This document shows positions 1-9,476 of a stretch of 64,000 bases of DNA, in pieces. Source of the stretch: Arthrobacter sp. OVS8 (GTDB lineage: Bacteria; Actinomycetota; Actinomycetes; Actinomycetales; Micrococcaceae); NCBI GenBank assembly GCA_028370155.1, contig CP116670.1, positions 1,550,001-1,614,000 on the forward strand. Direction: 5' to 3'. Each line of letters begins with the position of its first letter. The first letter of the stretch is position 1. The notes beneath the pieces are model-generated. The model was given only the letters and a program-made list of their open reading frames with translations, did no database searches and was not told where the DNA came from. A program made the position numbers and the translations under genes.

Positions 1-397
1 GGTTGTCCAGCATCCTGCCGGAGCCGATCATGATCCGGACGTCCTGGTTCTCCAGGCCCTTCTGGATGTCATTGGACTGCTGACGGGCCAGCCGCAGCAG
101 CCGGTCGTTGATGTGCTTGAGGTCAGCGCGCATCGTCGGGGTGCAGTCGCCGCCGTCGAGGTCGAACTTGACGCCGAGTTCGCCGGCCTCGCCGACGCGG
201 GTCATCAGGTCCGCCGTCGCAATCAGCGTTTTGGACGGCACGACGTCGGTCAGCACCGCGGAGCCGCCGAGCCCCGCGCGTTCGATGATGGTGACCTTCG
301 CGCCGGCTGAGGCGGCGACCATGGCGGCTTCGTAACCGCCGGGCCCTCCGCCGAGGATTGCGATGCGGGGCGAGCTGAAATCGGGATGCGTAGTCAC
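1..397 (-). CDS. lpdA: NAD(P)H-quinone dehydrogenase, LpdA type (3' end outside window)
   Basis: The N-terminal part of a two-dinucleotide-binding flavoprotein runs off the left edge. It starts at a GTG (VTTHPDFSSPRIAILGGGPG), and the FAD-binding GGGPGGYEAA motif begins near residue 15. The segment GLGGSAVLTDVVPSKTLIA stands where classical dihydrolipoamide dehydrogenases carry CxxxxC, so both redox cysteines are missing. That is the hallmark of the Mycobacterium Rv3303c (LpdA) branch, which reduces quinones and not lipoamide. Divergent purine nucleoside phosphorylase and a nearby phosphohexomutase reproduce the Rv3303c-Rv3307-Rv3308 neighbourhood. The family call is firm; the quinone substrate is inferred from the family. 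Confidence 0.85.
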   Translation of the reverse strand, partial: MTTHPDFSSPRIAILGGGPGGYEAAMVAASAGAKVTIIERAGLGGSAVLTDVVPSKTLIATADLMTRVGEAGELGVKFDLDGGDCTPTMRADLKHINDRLLRLARQQSNDIQKGLENQDVRIMIGSGRMLDN

Positions 398-539
398 AAT
401 CAGCCATTGTCCACCATCCGGACCGGCACCACCAAGAATCCGGGGACAGCCCGGCACCGGGCACCACGGTTGGACGGCGCCGGGCGCGGGGCCGGGCCGG
501 GTGCTGGGCAGCACGCCGCGGGCAGGATAACTTGTACCG

Positions 540-1357
540 GTGAGTACAACAGAATTCCTGAACACAGACCCCTTCGACGCCGCCCGCGCCGCCGCCGACT
601 ACATTGCCGAAGAGACGGGCGTGGACGCGCACGACGTCGCCCTGGTGCTCGGCTCGGGCTGGGGCGACGCCGCCGAACTGATCGGCGAGACCACCGCCAC
701 CCTCTCCGCGGATGAAGTCCCCGGCTTCACCTCCCCTTCGGTGGTGGGCCACGTCGGCACCATCCGCTCCGTGCTGACCAAGGAGGGCAAACGTGCCCTG
801 GTCCTTGGCGCGCGCACCCACTACTACGAGGGCAAGGGAGTCCGCGCCGTCGTCCACGGCGTGCGCACCGCCGCGGCGGCCGGCTGCAAGACCCTCGTCC
901 TGACCAACGGGTGCGGAGGCCTCAACGAGGACTGGACCCCGGCACGCCCGTGCTGATCAGCGACCACATCAACCTCACCGCCACCTCACCGCTCGAAGGC
1001 GCCACGTTCGTGGACCTCACCGACCTCTACTCCTCGCGGATCCGCGGCCTGGCCCGCGAAGTCGACCCCTCGCTGGACGAGGGCGTGTACGCCCAGTTCA
1101 CCGGCCCGCACTACGAAACCCCCGCCGAGGTGCAGTACGCCAAGCGGATCGGCGCGGACCTGGTGGGCATGTCCACCGCGCTTGAGGCCATCGCCGGCCG
1201 CCACGCGGGCATGGAGGTCTTCGGCATCTCGCTGGTGACCAACCTCGCCGCCGGCATCAGCCCCGTGCCGCTGAGCCACGAGGAAGTCCTCGAGGCCGGC
1301 CAGGCCGCAGGCCCGCGCATCTCCCGGCTGCTCGCGGAGATCATCGCGAAGCTCTAA
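540..1357 (+). CDS. punA: purine nucleoside phosphorylase (one apparent frameshift)
   Basis: Phosphorolytic cleavage of purine (deoxy)nucleosides to base and (deoxy)ribose-1-phosphate in the cytoplasm. It begins at a GTG ([12 protein letters not shown]). Visible PNP motifs are [12 protein letters not shown] (phosphate site), [31 protein letters not shown] and [16 protein letters not shown], then [14 protein letters not shown]. The reading frame breaks near 941: restoring one G to the GG after CCCC joins [19 protein letters not shown] in one frame. Reconstructed length is about 272 residues, normal for the trimeric class. With pmmB and deoC nearby it fits nucleoside salvage or catabolism. I regard the break as a sequencing artefact. 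Confidence 0.93.
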
Positions 1358-1375
1358 GGGTCCGGTTCCAAGGGT

Positions 1376-1392
1376 CCGGCCCTCAGGGCCGG
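1376..1392. terminator. short hairpin between convergent punA and Rrf2 gene
   Basis: Seven perfect base pairs (CCGGCCC/GGGCCGG) enclose the loop TCA between two convergent genes. No U-tract follows on either strand, so termination is only a plausible role. Confidence 0.4.
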
Positions 1393-1400
1393 CTCCGGGC

Positions 1401-1883
1401 TCAGCTCCCGGGCACCAGGTAGCGCACGGCCTTCTCCTTGTCCTCCGGAAAGCGGCGTTCCATCGAGTCGGCGATCCCGGCAATGGTCTGCCGGGCCAGT
1501 GCCTGCCGCCAGGCGAGCTCGGCCTGGCGCATGGCCTGGGAGATCAGGCAGGTGCGGACGAAGTTCTGCTCCGTGTCGGCGTCGGGGACGTTGGCCAGGA
1601 TGCCATCGCAGCGGAACACCGGATCGGGACCCTCCAGGGCCAGCACAATGTCCAGGACGGTGACGTTTTCGGGCCTGCGCGCCAGGTGGAACCCGCCGCG
1701 CGGGCCGGAGACGGAGTCGAGGATCCCGGCGCGGACCAGCGCCTGGAGCTGTTTGTTGAGGTAGGGGCCCGGAAGCTTGTAGTACTCCGCCAGCCGGGCG
1801 CTGTTGACTGCCTCGCCGGCCGGTGTCCACGCCATATTGACGCAGCTGTGCACCGCCCATTCCACTCCACGGCCCATCTTCAT
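1401..1883 (-). CDS. Rrf2-family transcriptional regulator
   Basis: A small winged-helix DNA-binding protein of 160 residues. The N-terminal part (MKMGRGVEWAVHSCVNMAW) and the segment LPGPYLNKQLQALVRAGIL followed by SGPRGGFHLARRPE are the Rrf2 recognition helix and wing. Three cysteines are visible (VHSC, FRCDGIL, VRTC), but their spacing is not the close CxnCxnC cluster of NsrR or IscR, so iron-sulfur sensing cannot be claimed. It is a single gene, convergent with punA and divergent from pmmB. The regulon is unknown. The reading frame is intact. An alternative ATG lies two codons downstream (MGRGVEW). Confidence 0.85.
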   Translation of the reverse strand: MKMGRGVEWAVHSCVNMAWTPAGEAVNSARLAEYYKLPGPYLNKQLQALVRAGILDSVSGPRGGFHLARRPENVTVLDIVLALEGPDPVFRCDGILANVPDADTEQNFVRTCLISQAMRQAELAWRQALARQTIAGIADSMERRFPEDKEKAVRYLVPGS

Positions 1884-2014
1884 ATTCCAGACGCTACGTG
1901 TCCGGAAAATTCGCTGTCAAGGGCAGGCGGCCAGGGCGGCCGTGATCGATCTGTAAGGCGCACTCTCGCTTGTCGAGGAAGGCATCCGCCCCGATTGGCG
2001 CTAGTTTGGTTCCT

Positions 2015-3764
2015 ATGACGTCTTCTGATGCCGAACTCACCCGCCTGCTGAGCGAAGCCCGCGCCTGGGCCGCCCAGGACCCGGATCCCGCCACCGCCGC
2101 CACCCTGACAGAGCTGGTCCGGCTGGCCGACGGGGGCACCGCCGCGGCCCGCCAGGAGCTCGCCGACAGTTTCAGCGGGACCCTGCAGTTCGGCACCGCA
2201 GGCCTGCGGGCCGCCCTCGGCCCGGGCCCCAACCGGATGAACCGCGTGGTGGTGCGCCGCGCCGCCGCCGGGTTCACCGCCTTCCTGACCGACGCCGTCG
2301 CGCAGGCCGCCCCGGTACCCGGCCGCGCGCCGTCGTCGGCTTCGACGCCCGCTACAACTCGGACATCTTTGCGGAAGAAACCGCGGCGATCCTCACCGCC
2401 GCCGGCGTCGAGACGTTCCTGATGCCGTCCGCTCTGCCCACACCGCTGCTCGCCTATGCCGTGCGTGCGCTGGAGTGCGACGGCGGCGTGATGGTCACGG
2501 CCAGCCACAACCCGCCCCAGGACAACGGCTACAAGGTCTACCTGGGCCGGCACGCCGTCGAGGAGAGCGGACGCGGCGCGCAGATCGTGGCGCCGTACGA
2601 CGCCCTGATCGCCGCCAAGATCGACGCCGTTGGTGAGCTGTCCGGCATCGCCCTGGCCACGGAGGGTGGACCACCCTGGATCCGTCCATCGCGGCCGACT
2701 ACGAGGCCGCCATCGCGGCGCTGGCCGTCCCGGAGCACTTCCCGGCCCGCGACCTCAAAATCGTCCTGACCCCCATGCATGGCGTGGGCGGCGAGACCGC
2801 AGTGGCGGTGCTGAACGCCGCCGGCTTCGCCGACGTCACGTTGGTGAGCGAGCAGGCCGAACCGGACCCCGACTTCCCCACGGTGGCCTTCCCGAACCCG
2901 GAAGAGCCCGGCGCCCTGGACCTGGCGCTCGAAACCGCCGTCGGCGTGGACGCGGACATCGTGGTCGCCAATGACCCCGACGCCGACCGCGCCGCGGTGG
3001 CCGCGAAGGATCCGGACACCGGCGCCTGGCGCATGCTGCGCGGCGACGAGGTGGGTGCCCTGCTGGGCGCGCACATCGTGGCGCGGCTGGCGGCCGGCGG
3101 CGGCACCGGCGGAGAGACCACTGCGGGCGTGTTCGCGAATTCGATCGTTTCCTCGCGGCTGCTCGCGCGGATCGCTGCGGCGGCGGGCTATGCCCATGAG
3201 GAAACCCTCACCGGCTTCAAGTGGATTGCCCGTGTTCCCGGGCTGCTCTACGGCTACGAGGAGGCGCTGGGTTACTGCGTGGCCCCCTCCCTGGTCCGGG
3301 ACAAGGACGGGATCTCCGCCGCCGTGCTGATCGCGGAATTCGCGGCAGCGGCCAAAGCCGAGGGCAAAACGATCTTCGACACCCTCGACGAGCTGTACCT
3401 TGTACACGGACTGCATGCGAGCGACCAGCTCAGCATCCGGGTCGCGGACCTGGGCCTGCTGGACGCCATGATGAACCGGCTGCGCGTCAGCCCGCCGGAA
3501 TCCTTCGGCGGCTCCGCCGTGGAAACCGCCACGGACCTCGCGTTGGGCAGCGCCCAGCTCCCGCCCACCGACGGCCTGCTGTACCTCACGAGGGACGGCA
3601 GCCGCATCATCATCCGCCCCAGCGGAACCGAGCCCAAGCTCAAGTGCTACCTGGAGGTCATCCGCAACGTCGGCTCGGCCGCCGAACTGCCCGAGGCGCG
3701 GCTCGAGGCGCGCGCCGCGCTGGACGCCGTCCTGGTGGACGTCCGTGAGGCCCTGGGGCTCTAA
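2015..3764 (+). CDS. pmmB: phospho-sugar mutase (phosphohexomutase family), two apparent frameshifts
   Basis: Alpha-D-phosphohexomutase superfamily enzyme that interconverts sugar 1- and 6-phosphates (mannose or glucose; pentose also possible). It starts at ATG 2015 (MTSSDAELTRLLSEARAW). Domain marks in order: substrate-side FGTAGLRAALGPG, catalytic phosphoserine loop GGVMVTASHNPPQDNGYK, metal-binding NDPDADR, sugar-binding GFKWIARV with YGYEEALGY, and phosphate-binding RPSGTEPKLKCYLE. Breaks lie near 2321 (a G missing after CCC) and 2664 (GGG for GGGG). Repaired length is about 583 residues, typical of the PmmB/phosphopentomutase-2 branch. Proximity to punA and deoC makes a pentose-phosphate role possible; the sequence alone does not settle the substrate. 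Confidence 0.88.
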
Positions 3765-3780
3765 CGCCCCGGGTCAGCTC
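3765..3780. other. 16-bp convergent junction pmmB/nirD
   Basis: The two stops are 16 bp apart; I see no hairpin, so the genes may share termination within each other's 3' ends. Confidence 0.4.
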
Positions 3781-4158
3781 CTAGAGCTCGACCTCAATGT
3801 ACCCGCCCACAATCCGGGTACCGAAGGTCTGGAGCCGTAGTTCCGGAGTGCCCAGGCACTCCCCTGTCCCAAGGTCATAGACCTCCTTGTGCAGCGGCGA
3901 AGCGAGCGTCGGGCGGGAGCCGCGGGATCCGGTAATGCCGCGGGCCATCACGTACGCCCCGGTGGCCGGATCCTCCTGGGCGACGGCGTAGACCTCACCG
4001 GACACCGTGCGGAACAACGCCACCTGGCGGCCGGCAATCAGCGCGGCCTCACCCCAGGCCGGCTCCAGATCCTCCACGGCGCACACGCGGTGCCAGCCGG
4101 TCCCATGGCTGGGGTGTTCAACAAAGCTCCGTGCTGCGCTCTCAAGTACGGCAGTCAT
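3781..4158 (-). CDS. nirD: nitrite reductase (NADH) small subunit
   Basis: Small subunit of assimilatory NADH-nitrite reductase, 125 residues. It folds like a Rieske domain (WHRVCAVEDLEPAWGEAALI, then LASPLHKEVYDLGTGECLG), but the CxH/CxxH ligand pairs are absent, as usual for NirD. Start ATG 4158 is preceded by AAAGGGG. It is transcribed divergently from nirB, not downstream of it; the shared region holds the GlnR-type array. It is convergent with pmmB, with only 16 bases between stop codons. No frameshift. Confidence 0.9.
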   Translation of the reverse strand: MTAVLESAARSFVEHPSHGTGWHRVCAVEDLEPAWGEAALIAGRQVALFRTVSGEVYAVAQEDPATGAYVMARGITGSRGSRPTLASPLHKEVYDLGTGECLGTPELRLQTFGTRIVGGYIEVEL

Positions 4159-4310
4159 TTCGGCCCCTTTCTGATACATCTGTAACGGGCTCAGGCGCTC
4201 CTGCGGCCACATACCCAAGCTAGGTCCGCGGTGTTTCAACGGCATGCAGTGAATGTGTCCGGCGGGTAAAAGAGACCTCACGCCGCCCGAAACGCGTCCG
4301 TGATGCAGAA

Positions 4311-4348
4311 GTTAAGATCACGAAACATAAGGGAAACTGAAGCGAAAC
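4311..4348. promoter_or_regulatory. GlnR-type operator array between nirD and nirB
   Basis: Four half-sites lie exactly 11 bp apart: GTTAA at 4311, then GAAAC at 4322, 4333 and 4344. Each pair is separated by six bases. This is the published actinobacterial GlnR pattern (gTnAC-n6-GaAAC, repeated), and nirBD is a known GlnR target in Streptomyces and mycobacteria. The array sits 80 bp upstream of the nirB start, in position to act on either divergent promoter. Sequence match is observed; GlnR binding is inferred. Confidence 0.75.
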
Positions 4349-4427
4349 TGCGCTTGCCTAGTCTGGGTGGACACCTCGATTGAGAAGGCTGCAGAGCACC
4401 GACTGCGGCCCCTGCGAAAGGCCCACC

Positions 4428-7108
4428 GTGACCGGACAGACTTCAAGCCCCCAGAACCAGGGCGCAGAGCGCACGCCAACACCGCGCCGCGTCGTGGTTG
4501 CCGGCGGCGGCCCTGCCGCCCACCGTTTCGCTGACGCCATGCACGCCCGGGGCCTCGACGGCTGGCACGTCACCGTCCTCACCGAAGAAGCCCACCTCCC
4601 CTACGACCGGGTCGCGCTGAGCAAAGCCCTCACCGACGCCGACGTCGACCTCACGCTGGGCACCGCCTCGATGTGGGACCACGAGTCACTCTCTCTGCAG
4701 ACCGGCGAGCGCGTCACCGGCATCGACACCGACGGCAGGACCGTGACCACGGCGGCCGGCACTGTGTACCCGTACGACGAACTGGTGGTCGCCACCGGCT
4801 CCGACGCCGCCCGCCTGCCGATCCCGGGCTCCGAGCTCACCCACGTCTACCGCACGCTCGAAGATGTCCGGGCCATCAACAAGGCCATCGCGGAACTGAC
4901 GGAGAAGCTGGGACGCAAGGTCAACGCCGTCACCATCGGCGGCGGGCTGCTGGGCCTTGAATCCGCGGCCGGCACCGAGCAGCTCGGCGCCACCCCGATT
5001 GTCATCAACGGCTCCCCCTGGCTCATGAACACCCAGCTGGACGAGGGCGCCGCCAGGCCCTGGGCCGCCTGATCGAGGCCAAGGGATTCACCGTCCACGG
5101 CGGAGTGTTCCCCTCCGAGGTCCTCTCCGACGACGACGGCCAGGTCACCGGCGTACTCATGGCCGACGGCCGGATCATCGACGCCGACCTGGTGATCGTC
5201 GCGATCGGCGTCAAACCCCGCGACGAGTTGTTCCGCACCGCCAACGACACAACACCCCTGTTCGACCTCGGCCGCGCGGCGGCGTTGTCATTTCCGACGG
5301 CTGCGAAACACAGGTCCCCGGCATCTGGGCCATCGGCGAGGTCGCCAACTTCGGCGGCATGTGCCTGGGCCTCGTGGCACCCGCCAACACCATGGCGGAG
5401 ATCGTCGCGGACCGGCTGCACGGCGGCGACGCGACCTTCCCCGGCTTCGACACCGCCACCAAGCTCAAGCTCTCCGGCGTCGACGTCGCCAGCTTCGGCG
5501 ACGCCTTCGCCAGGACCGAGCACGCGCTGGAAATCGTCTACGCCGACCCCGCCCGCGGCGTGTACCAGAAGATCGTCACCACGGACGACGCCAAGACGCT
5601 GCTGGGCGGCATCTTCGTCGGCGACGCGGCCCCTACACCTCCCTGCGCCCCATGCTGGGACGCGAACTCGCCGCCGAACCCGGCGCCTATCTCACCGCGG
5701 CCGGCGGCGGCGACGCCCGGAGACCGAACTGCCGGACGACGCCATCCTGTGTTCCTGCAACAACGTGGCCGCCGGCAGCATCCGTGACGCCGTCAACGGC
5801 TGCGGCGCTTGCGAGGGCAACGCCCCGGTCCGGGAACTCGGCGAACTCAAGGGGTGCACGCGCGCCGGGACCAGTTGCGGTTCCTGCGTGCCGATGCTCA
5901 AGAAGCTGCTGGAAGGCGAACTGACCAAGTCCGGCGTCGAAGTTTCCAAGGCCCTCTGCGAGCACATCGAGCTGTCCCGCCAGGAACTCTTCGACGCCAT
6001 CCGGGTCCTGGAGCTGACCTCCTTCGAGGAGATCATGGCCAAGTACGGCACCGGTTCCGGCTGCGACATCTGCAAGCCGACCATCGCGAACATCCTGGCC
6101 AGCCAGAACAGCGCCTACGTCCTGGACGCGGGCCGCGGCACCCTGCAGGACACCAACGACCGCGCCCTGGCCAACATGCAGAAGGACGGGACCTACTCGG
6201 TGGTTCCCCGCATCGCCGGCGGCGAGATCACGCCGAAGAAGCTCGGAGTGATCGCCGCCGTCGCCGAGCAGTACGGCCTCTACACCAAAATCACCGGCGG
6301 CCAGCGGATCGACATGTTCGGCGCCCGGCTGGAGCAGCTGCCGGAAATCTGGAAGCTGCTGGTGGACGCCGGCTTCGAATCCGGCCAGGCCTACGGCAAG
6401 AGCCTGCGCACCGTAAAGTCCTGCGTCGGCTCCACGTGGTGCCGCTTCGGGGTCCAGGACTCGGTGGCCATGGCCATCCAGCTTGAACTGCGCTACCGCG
6501 GCCTCCGCAGCCCGCACAAGCTGAAGATGGGCGTCTCCGGCTGCGCCCGCGAATGTGCGGAGGCCCGGGGCAAGGATGTGGGCGTCATCGCCACCGCGGA
6601 CGGCTGGAACCTGTACGTCGGCGGCAACGGCGGCGCCACTCCGGCCCACGCCCAACTGCTGGCCAAGGACCTCGACGATGAAACCCTGATCAGGTACATC
6701 GACCGCTACTTCATGTACTACATCCGCACCGCCGACCGCCTGCAGCGCACCGCGCGCTGGCAGGAGGAGCTCGACGGCGGCATCAGACACGTCGAGGACG
6801 TGGTGGTGCACGACACCCTGGGCATCGCCGCGGACCTCGAGGCAGCCATGGCCAAGCATGTGGACACCTACGTCGACGAATGGGCCGATACCCTCAAAGA
6901 TCCCGAGCGCCTGCGCCGGTTCCGCTCCTTTGTGAACGCCCCGGACCAGAAGGACGATTCCATCACGTTCGTCTCCGACGACCGTGGCCAGATGCGCCCG
7001 GCCACGGCCGAAGAAAAGGCGCTGGCCCTCCAGCAACCCGTGCTGATCGGCGCTTCGATTCCGGTCCGTGCCGCGGCCCCGGAACTGCTCGACAAGAACG
7101 AGGTATAG
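4428..7108 (+). CDS. nirB: nitrite reductase (NADH) large subunit, four apparent frameshifts
   Basis: Sirohaem enzyme reducing nitrite to ammonium with NADH. It begins at GTG 4428 behind GAAAGG. Order of domains: FAD/NAD-binding reductase (VVVAGGGPAAHRFADAM, LVVATGSDAARLPIPGSE, then VTIGGGLLGLESA), Bfd-like [2Fe-2S] cysteines (ILCSCNNVAAG, CTRAGTSCGSC), and the C-terminal sulfite/nitrite reductase half with the sirohaem-[4Fe-4S] cysteines SCVGSTWCRFG and GVSGCARECAEARGKD. The frame breaks near 5049, 5271, 5632 and 5717, and the last three are each one C short in a C-run. Repaired length is about 895 residues, slightly above E. coli NirB. It is followed at 2 bp by cobA. The break pattern points to base-calling and not decay. 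Confidence 0.93.
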
Positions 7109-7110
7109 CC

Positions 7111-8145
7111 ATGCAGCTCAGCATCGATCTCACCGGACGCGAAGTCCTCGTCACCGGCTCGGACGCCGCCTCGCGCCAGGCGGTCCGCCGCTACCGCGCC
7201 GCCGGCGCCGTGGTCTCCCGGCTGAGCAGCCCGGCCGGTGCCCGGCACGACGGTCCGCTGCCGGAGCGCCCCTTCCTGGTCGCCGCCGTCGACGACGGCC
7301 AGCCCGGCTGGGACGCCCTGCTGGACCGCTGCCGTGAAACCGGTATCCCGGTCGCCGCGGAACCCGCCGCCGGGCCCGCCGGCCATGTCACCCTGGTCGG
7401 CGGCGGACCGGGCACCTCCGAGCTCCTGACCGTCGCCGCCGTCAAAGCCCTGCGGGACGCCGACGTGGTCTTCTACGACCGGCTGGCCCCATATCAGGAA
7501 CTGCCCGCCCTGAGCACGGCCGAACTGGTGGATGTGGGCAAGCGCCCCGGGCACCACCCGGTCAGCCAGGCCGGCATCGAGGACCTTATGGTGGAAGCCG
7601 CCCGGGCCGGAAAGAACGTGGTCCGGCTCAAGGGCGGCGACCCGTACGTATTCGGCCGCGGCGGCGAGGAAGTGGCCGCCTGTGTGAAGGCCGGAGTTCC
7701 CGTCCGGGTGATCTCCGGCGTCACCAGCGCCATCTCTGTTCCGGCCGCGGCCGGAATCCCGGTCACGCACCGCGAGGTCAGCCACATGTTCACCGTGGTC
7801 TCCGGCCACGCCCCGCTGACCGACAAGGAACACACCCACCTGGCGGGGCTGGGCGGGACGATCGTGGTACTGATGGGCATCGGCACCCTGCGCCAGCTCG
7901 CCGCCGGCCTGCGCCGGGCCGGGATGCGCGAGGACATGCCGATGGCCGTCGTCGAACGCGGCTACCGCCCCGGCCAGCGGACCACCATCGCCGAGCTGGG
8001 CACCATTACGACGGCGGCCGCGGACTGCTCCAACCCGGCCGTCCTGGTGATCGGCGACGTCGTCCGCGTGGCCGAGGCCAACCGGGGCTGCGCGGAGGCC
8101 GAAGCCGAGCTCGACCGCCTGGCTGCTTCCCTGATGGGGGCGTGA
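7111..8145 (+). CDS. cobA: uroporphyrinogen-III C-methyltransferase with degenerate CysG-like N-terminus
   Basis: SAM-dependent double methylation of uroporphyrinogen III to precorrin-2, the first committed step to the sirohaem used by NirB. The SUMT domain spans about residues 88-340: HVTLVGGGPGTSELLTVAA, DVVFYDRL, VRLKGGDPYVFGRGGEE, SGVTSAISVPAAAGIPVTHR and FTVVSGH. The first 85 residues look like the Rossmann half of CysG (REVLVTGSDAASRQAVRRY), but the GxGxxA/G nucleotide loop is replaced by TGSDAAS. Precorrin-2 dehydrogenase and ferrochelatase activity are therefore doubtful. It starts 2 bp after nirB and its stop overlaps the nnaR start, so the three genes are probably one transcript. 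Intact frame. Confidence 0.9.
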   Translation: MQLSIDLTGREVLVTGSDAASRQAVRRYRAAGAVVSRLSSPAGARHDGPLPERPFLVAAVDDGQPGWDALLDRCRETGIPVAAEPAAGPAGHVTLVGGGPGTSELLTVAAVKALRDADVVFYDRLAPYQELPALSTAELVDVGKRPGHHPVSQAGIEDLMVEAARAGKNVVRLKGGDPYVFGRGGEEVAACVKAGVPVRVISGVTSAISVPAAAGIPVTHREVSHMFTVVSGHAPLTDKEHTHLAGLGGTIVVLMGIGTLRQLAAGLRRAGMREDMPMAVVERGYRPGQRTTIAELGTITTAAADCSNPAVLVIGDVVRVAEANRGCAEAEAELDRLAASLMGA

Positions 8146-9327
8146 GGGCCGTGAGCGCGCTCAACGCCATCACCCCGGCGCTGCCCGGCACCGGCGCGGC
8201 AGCCGAAACCACACCCGAAACCATGCCGGAGGCCGCGGAGCTGCCGCTGGAGGGCTTCCGGATCGGTGTGACGTCGCACCGCCGTTCCCAGGACCTGATC
8301 GAGGCCCTGGAGCGGCGCGGCGCCGAGGTGCTGCACGCCCCGGCGCTGAAGATCGCCCCGGTCCAGGAGGACCTGAGCCTGATCGAGGACACGCGCGCCA
8401 TCATCGCCGCACGCCCTGACCTGTGCATCGCCACCACTGCCTACGGCATGCGGCGCTGGTGCGAGGCCGCGGACACCTTCGGGATCGGCGAGCAGCTGCT
8501 GGAAACCCTCGGCGCCACCCGGATGTTTGTCCGCGGGCCCAAGGCCCGCGGCGCCGTCCGCGCGGCCGGACTGGCCGACGTCGGGATCAGCAGCGACGAA
8601 ACCACCGCCACGCTGGTGGACATGCTCCTCGCCGAGGGTGTGCGCGGCAAGACCGTGGCCGTGCAGCTGCACGGCTATACCGACGTCCGTCAGCTCGAAC
8701 GCCTCCGGATGTCCGGGGCAACGGTCCTGACCGTGACGCCGTACCGCTGGGTCAAGCCCGACGGCGCGGACCGGCTGCCGCGGCTGATCGAGGCCGCCTG
8801 CAGCGGGAACCTGGACGTGCTGACGTTCACCAGCGCCCCCGCGGTGGACGCGATGTGGAGCACTGCGCACGAGATGGGCCTGTACAAACAGCTCGTGGAG
8901 AGCCTGCGGACCAATGTCGCCACCGCCGTCGTCGGCCCCATCACGGCGCAGCCGCTCATCGACGCCGGCCTGCAGCCGCTGGTCCCGGACCGGTTCCGGA
9001 TGGGCGCCCTCATCCGGCTGGTCGTGGAACACCTGGCCCTGAACCACGTCCGCCGCCTGGACACCGCCTCGGGCCGGGTGGAACTGCGTGGCCGGTCGCT
9101 GCGGATCGATGGCGACGCCGTGGAACTGGCTCCCGCCCCGTTGCTGCTGCTGCGCGCTGCTCGGCGCCGGCGGCGCCGTGCTGTCCCGGGAGTCGCTGTC
9201 CGAACTGCTGGAACTCCGCGGTTCCGTCCATGCACTGGACATGACGGTCAGCCGGCTGCGTTCGGCCCTGCCGGACGGCCGGCTGGTGGAAACCGTGGTG
9301 AAGCGCGGCTACCGGATCCGGGTGTGA
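8142..9327 (+). CDS. nnaR: HemD-like/winged-helix nitrite-assimilation regulator, NnaR type (one frameshift)
   Basis: About 395 residues. The first 270 or so resemble uroporphyrinogen-III synthase (GFRIGVTSHRRSQDLIEAL, LTFTSAPAVDAMW, VVGPITAQPLIDAGL). The C-terminal hundred form an OmpR/PhoB-type winged helix (LLSRESLSELL, HALDMTVSRLRSALPDGR, VETVVKRGYRIRV). This fusion matches NnaR of Streptomyces and mycobacteria, an activator of nitrate and nitrite assimilation that works alongside GlnR. Its GTG overlaps the cobA stop. The frame breaks near 9155, where a CGCGCG appears contracted by two bases. Whether the HemD half still makes uroporphyrinogen III is unknown; a regulatory ligand-binding role is likelier. 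Confidence 0.85.
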
Positions 9328-9378
9328 CCCACGCCATTACTGGCCGGTAAACATTGGCGAACAGGCCGCGAAAATCCT

Positions 9379-9405
9379 GCAACACCGGGGAAACACGCCG
9401 GAAAG
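9379..9405. promoter_or_regulatory. GlnR-like half-site array upstream of FAD oxidoreductase
   Basis: Three half-sites lie at 11-bp spacing: GCAAC at 9379, GAAAC at 9390 and GAAAG at 9401. The spacing equals that of the stronger nirB array, but two of the half-sites deviate from consensus. It lies 72-98 bp upstream of the ATG at 9477. Confidence 0.5.
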
Positions 9406-9476
9406 ATCAGCCGCCTACGCTGGGGACCATCAAGCAGTCAGGCCACACCACGGGCCACCAGCGAAAGGGCCTCACC

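Noticed and set aside
540..1357. Frameshifted genes as true pseudogenes
   Set aside because: Breaks sit in homopolymers of otherwise pristine conserved genes throughout the window; decay would also show stops and missense changes.
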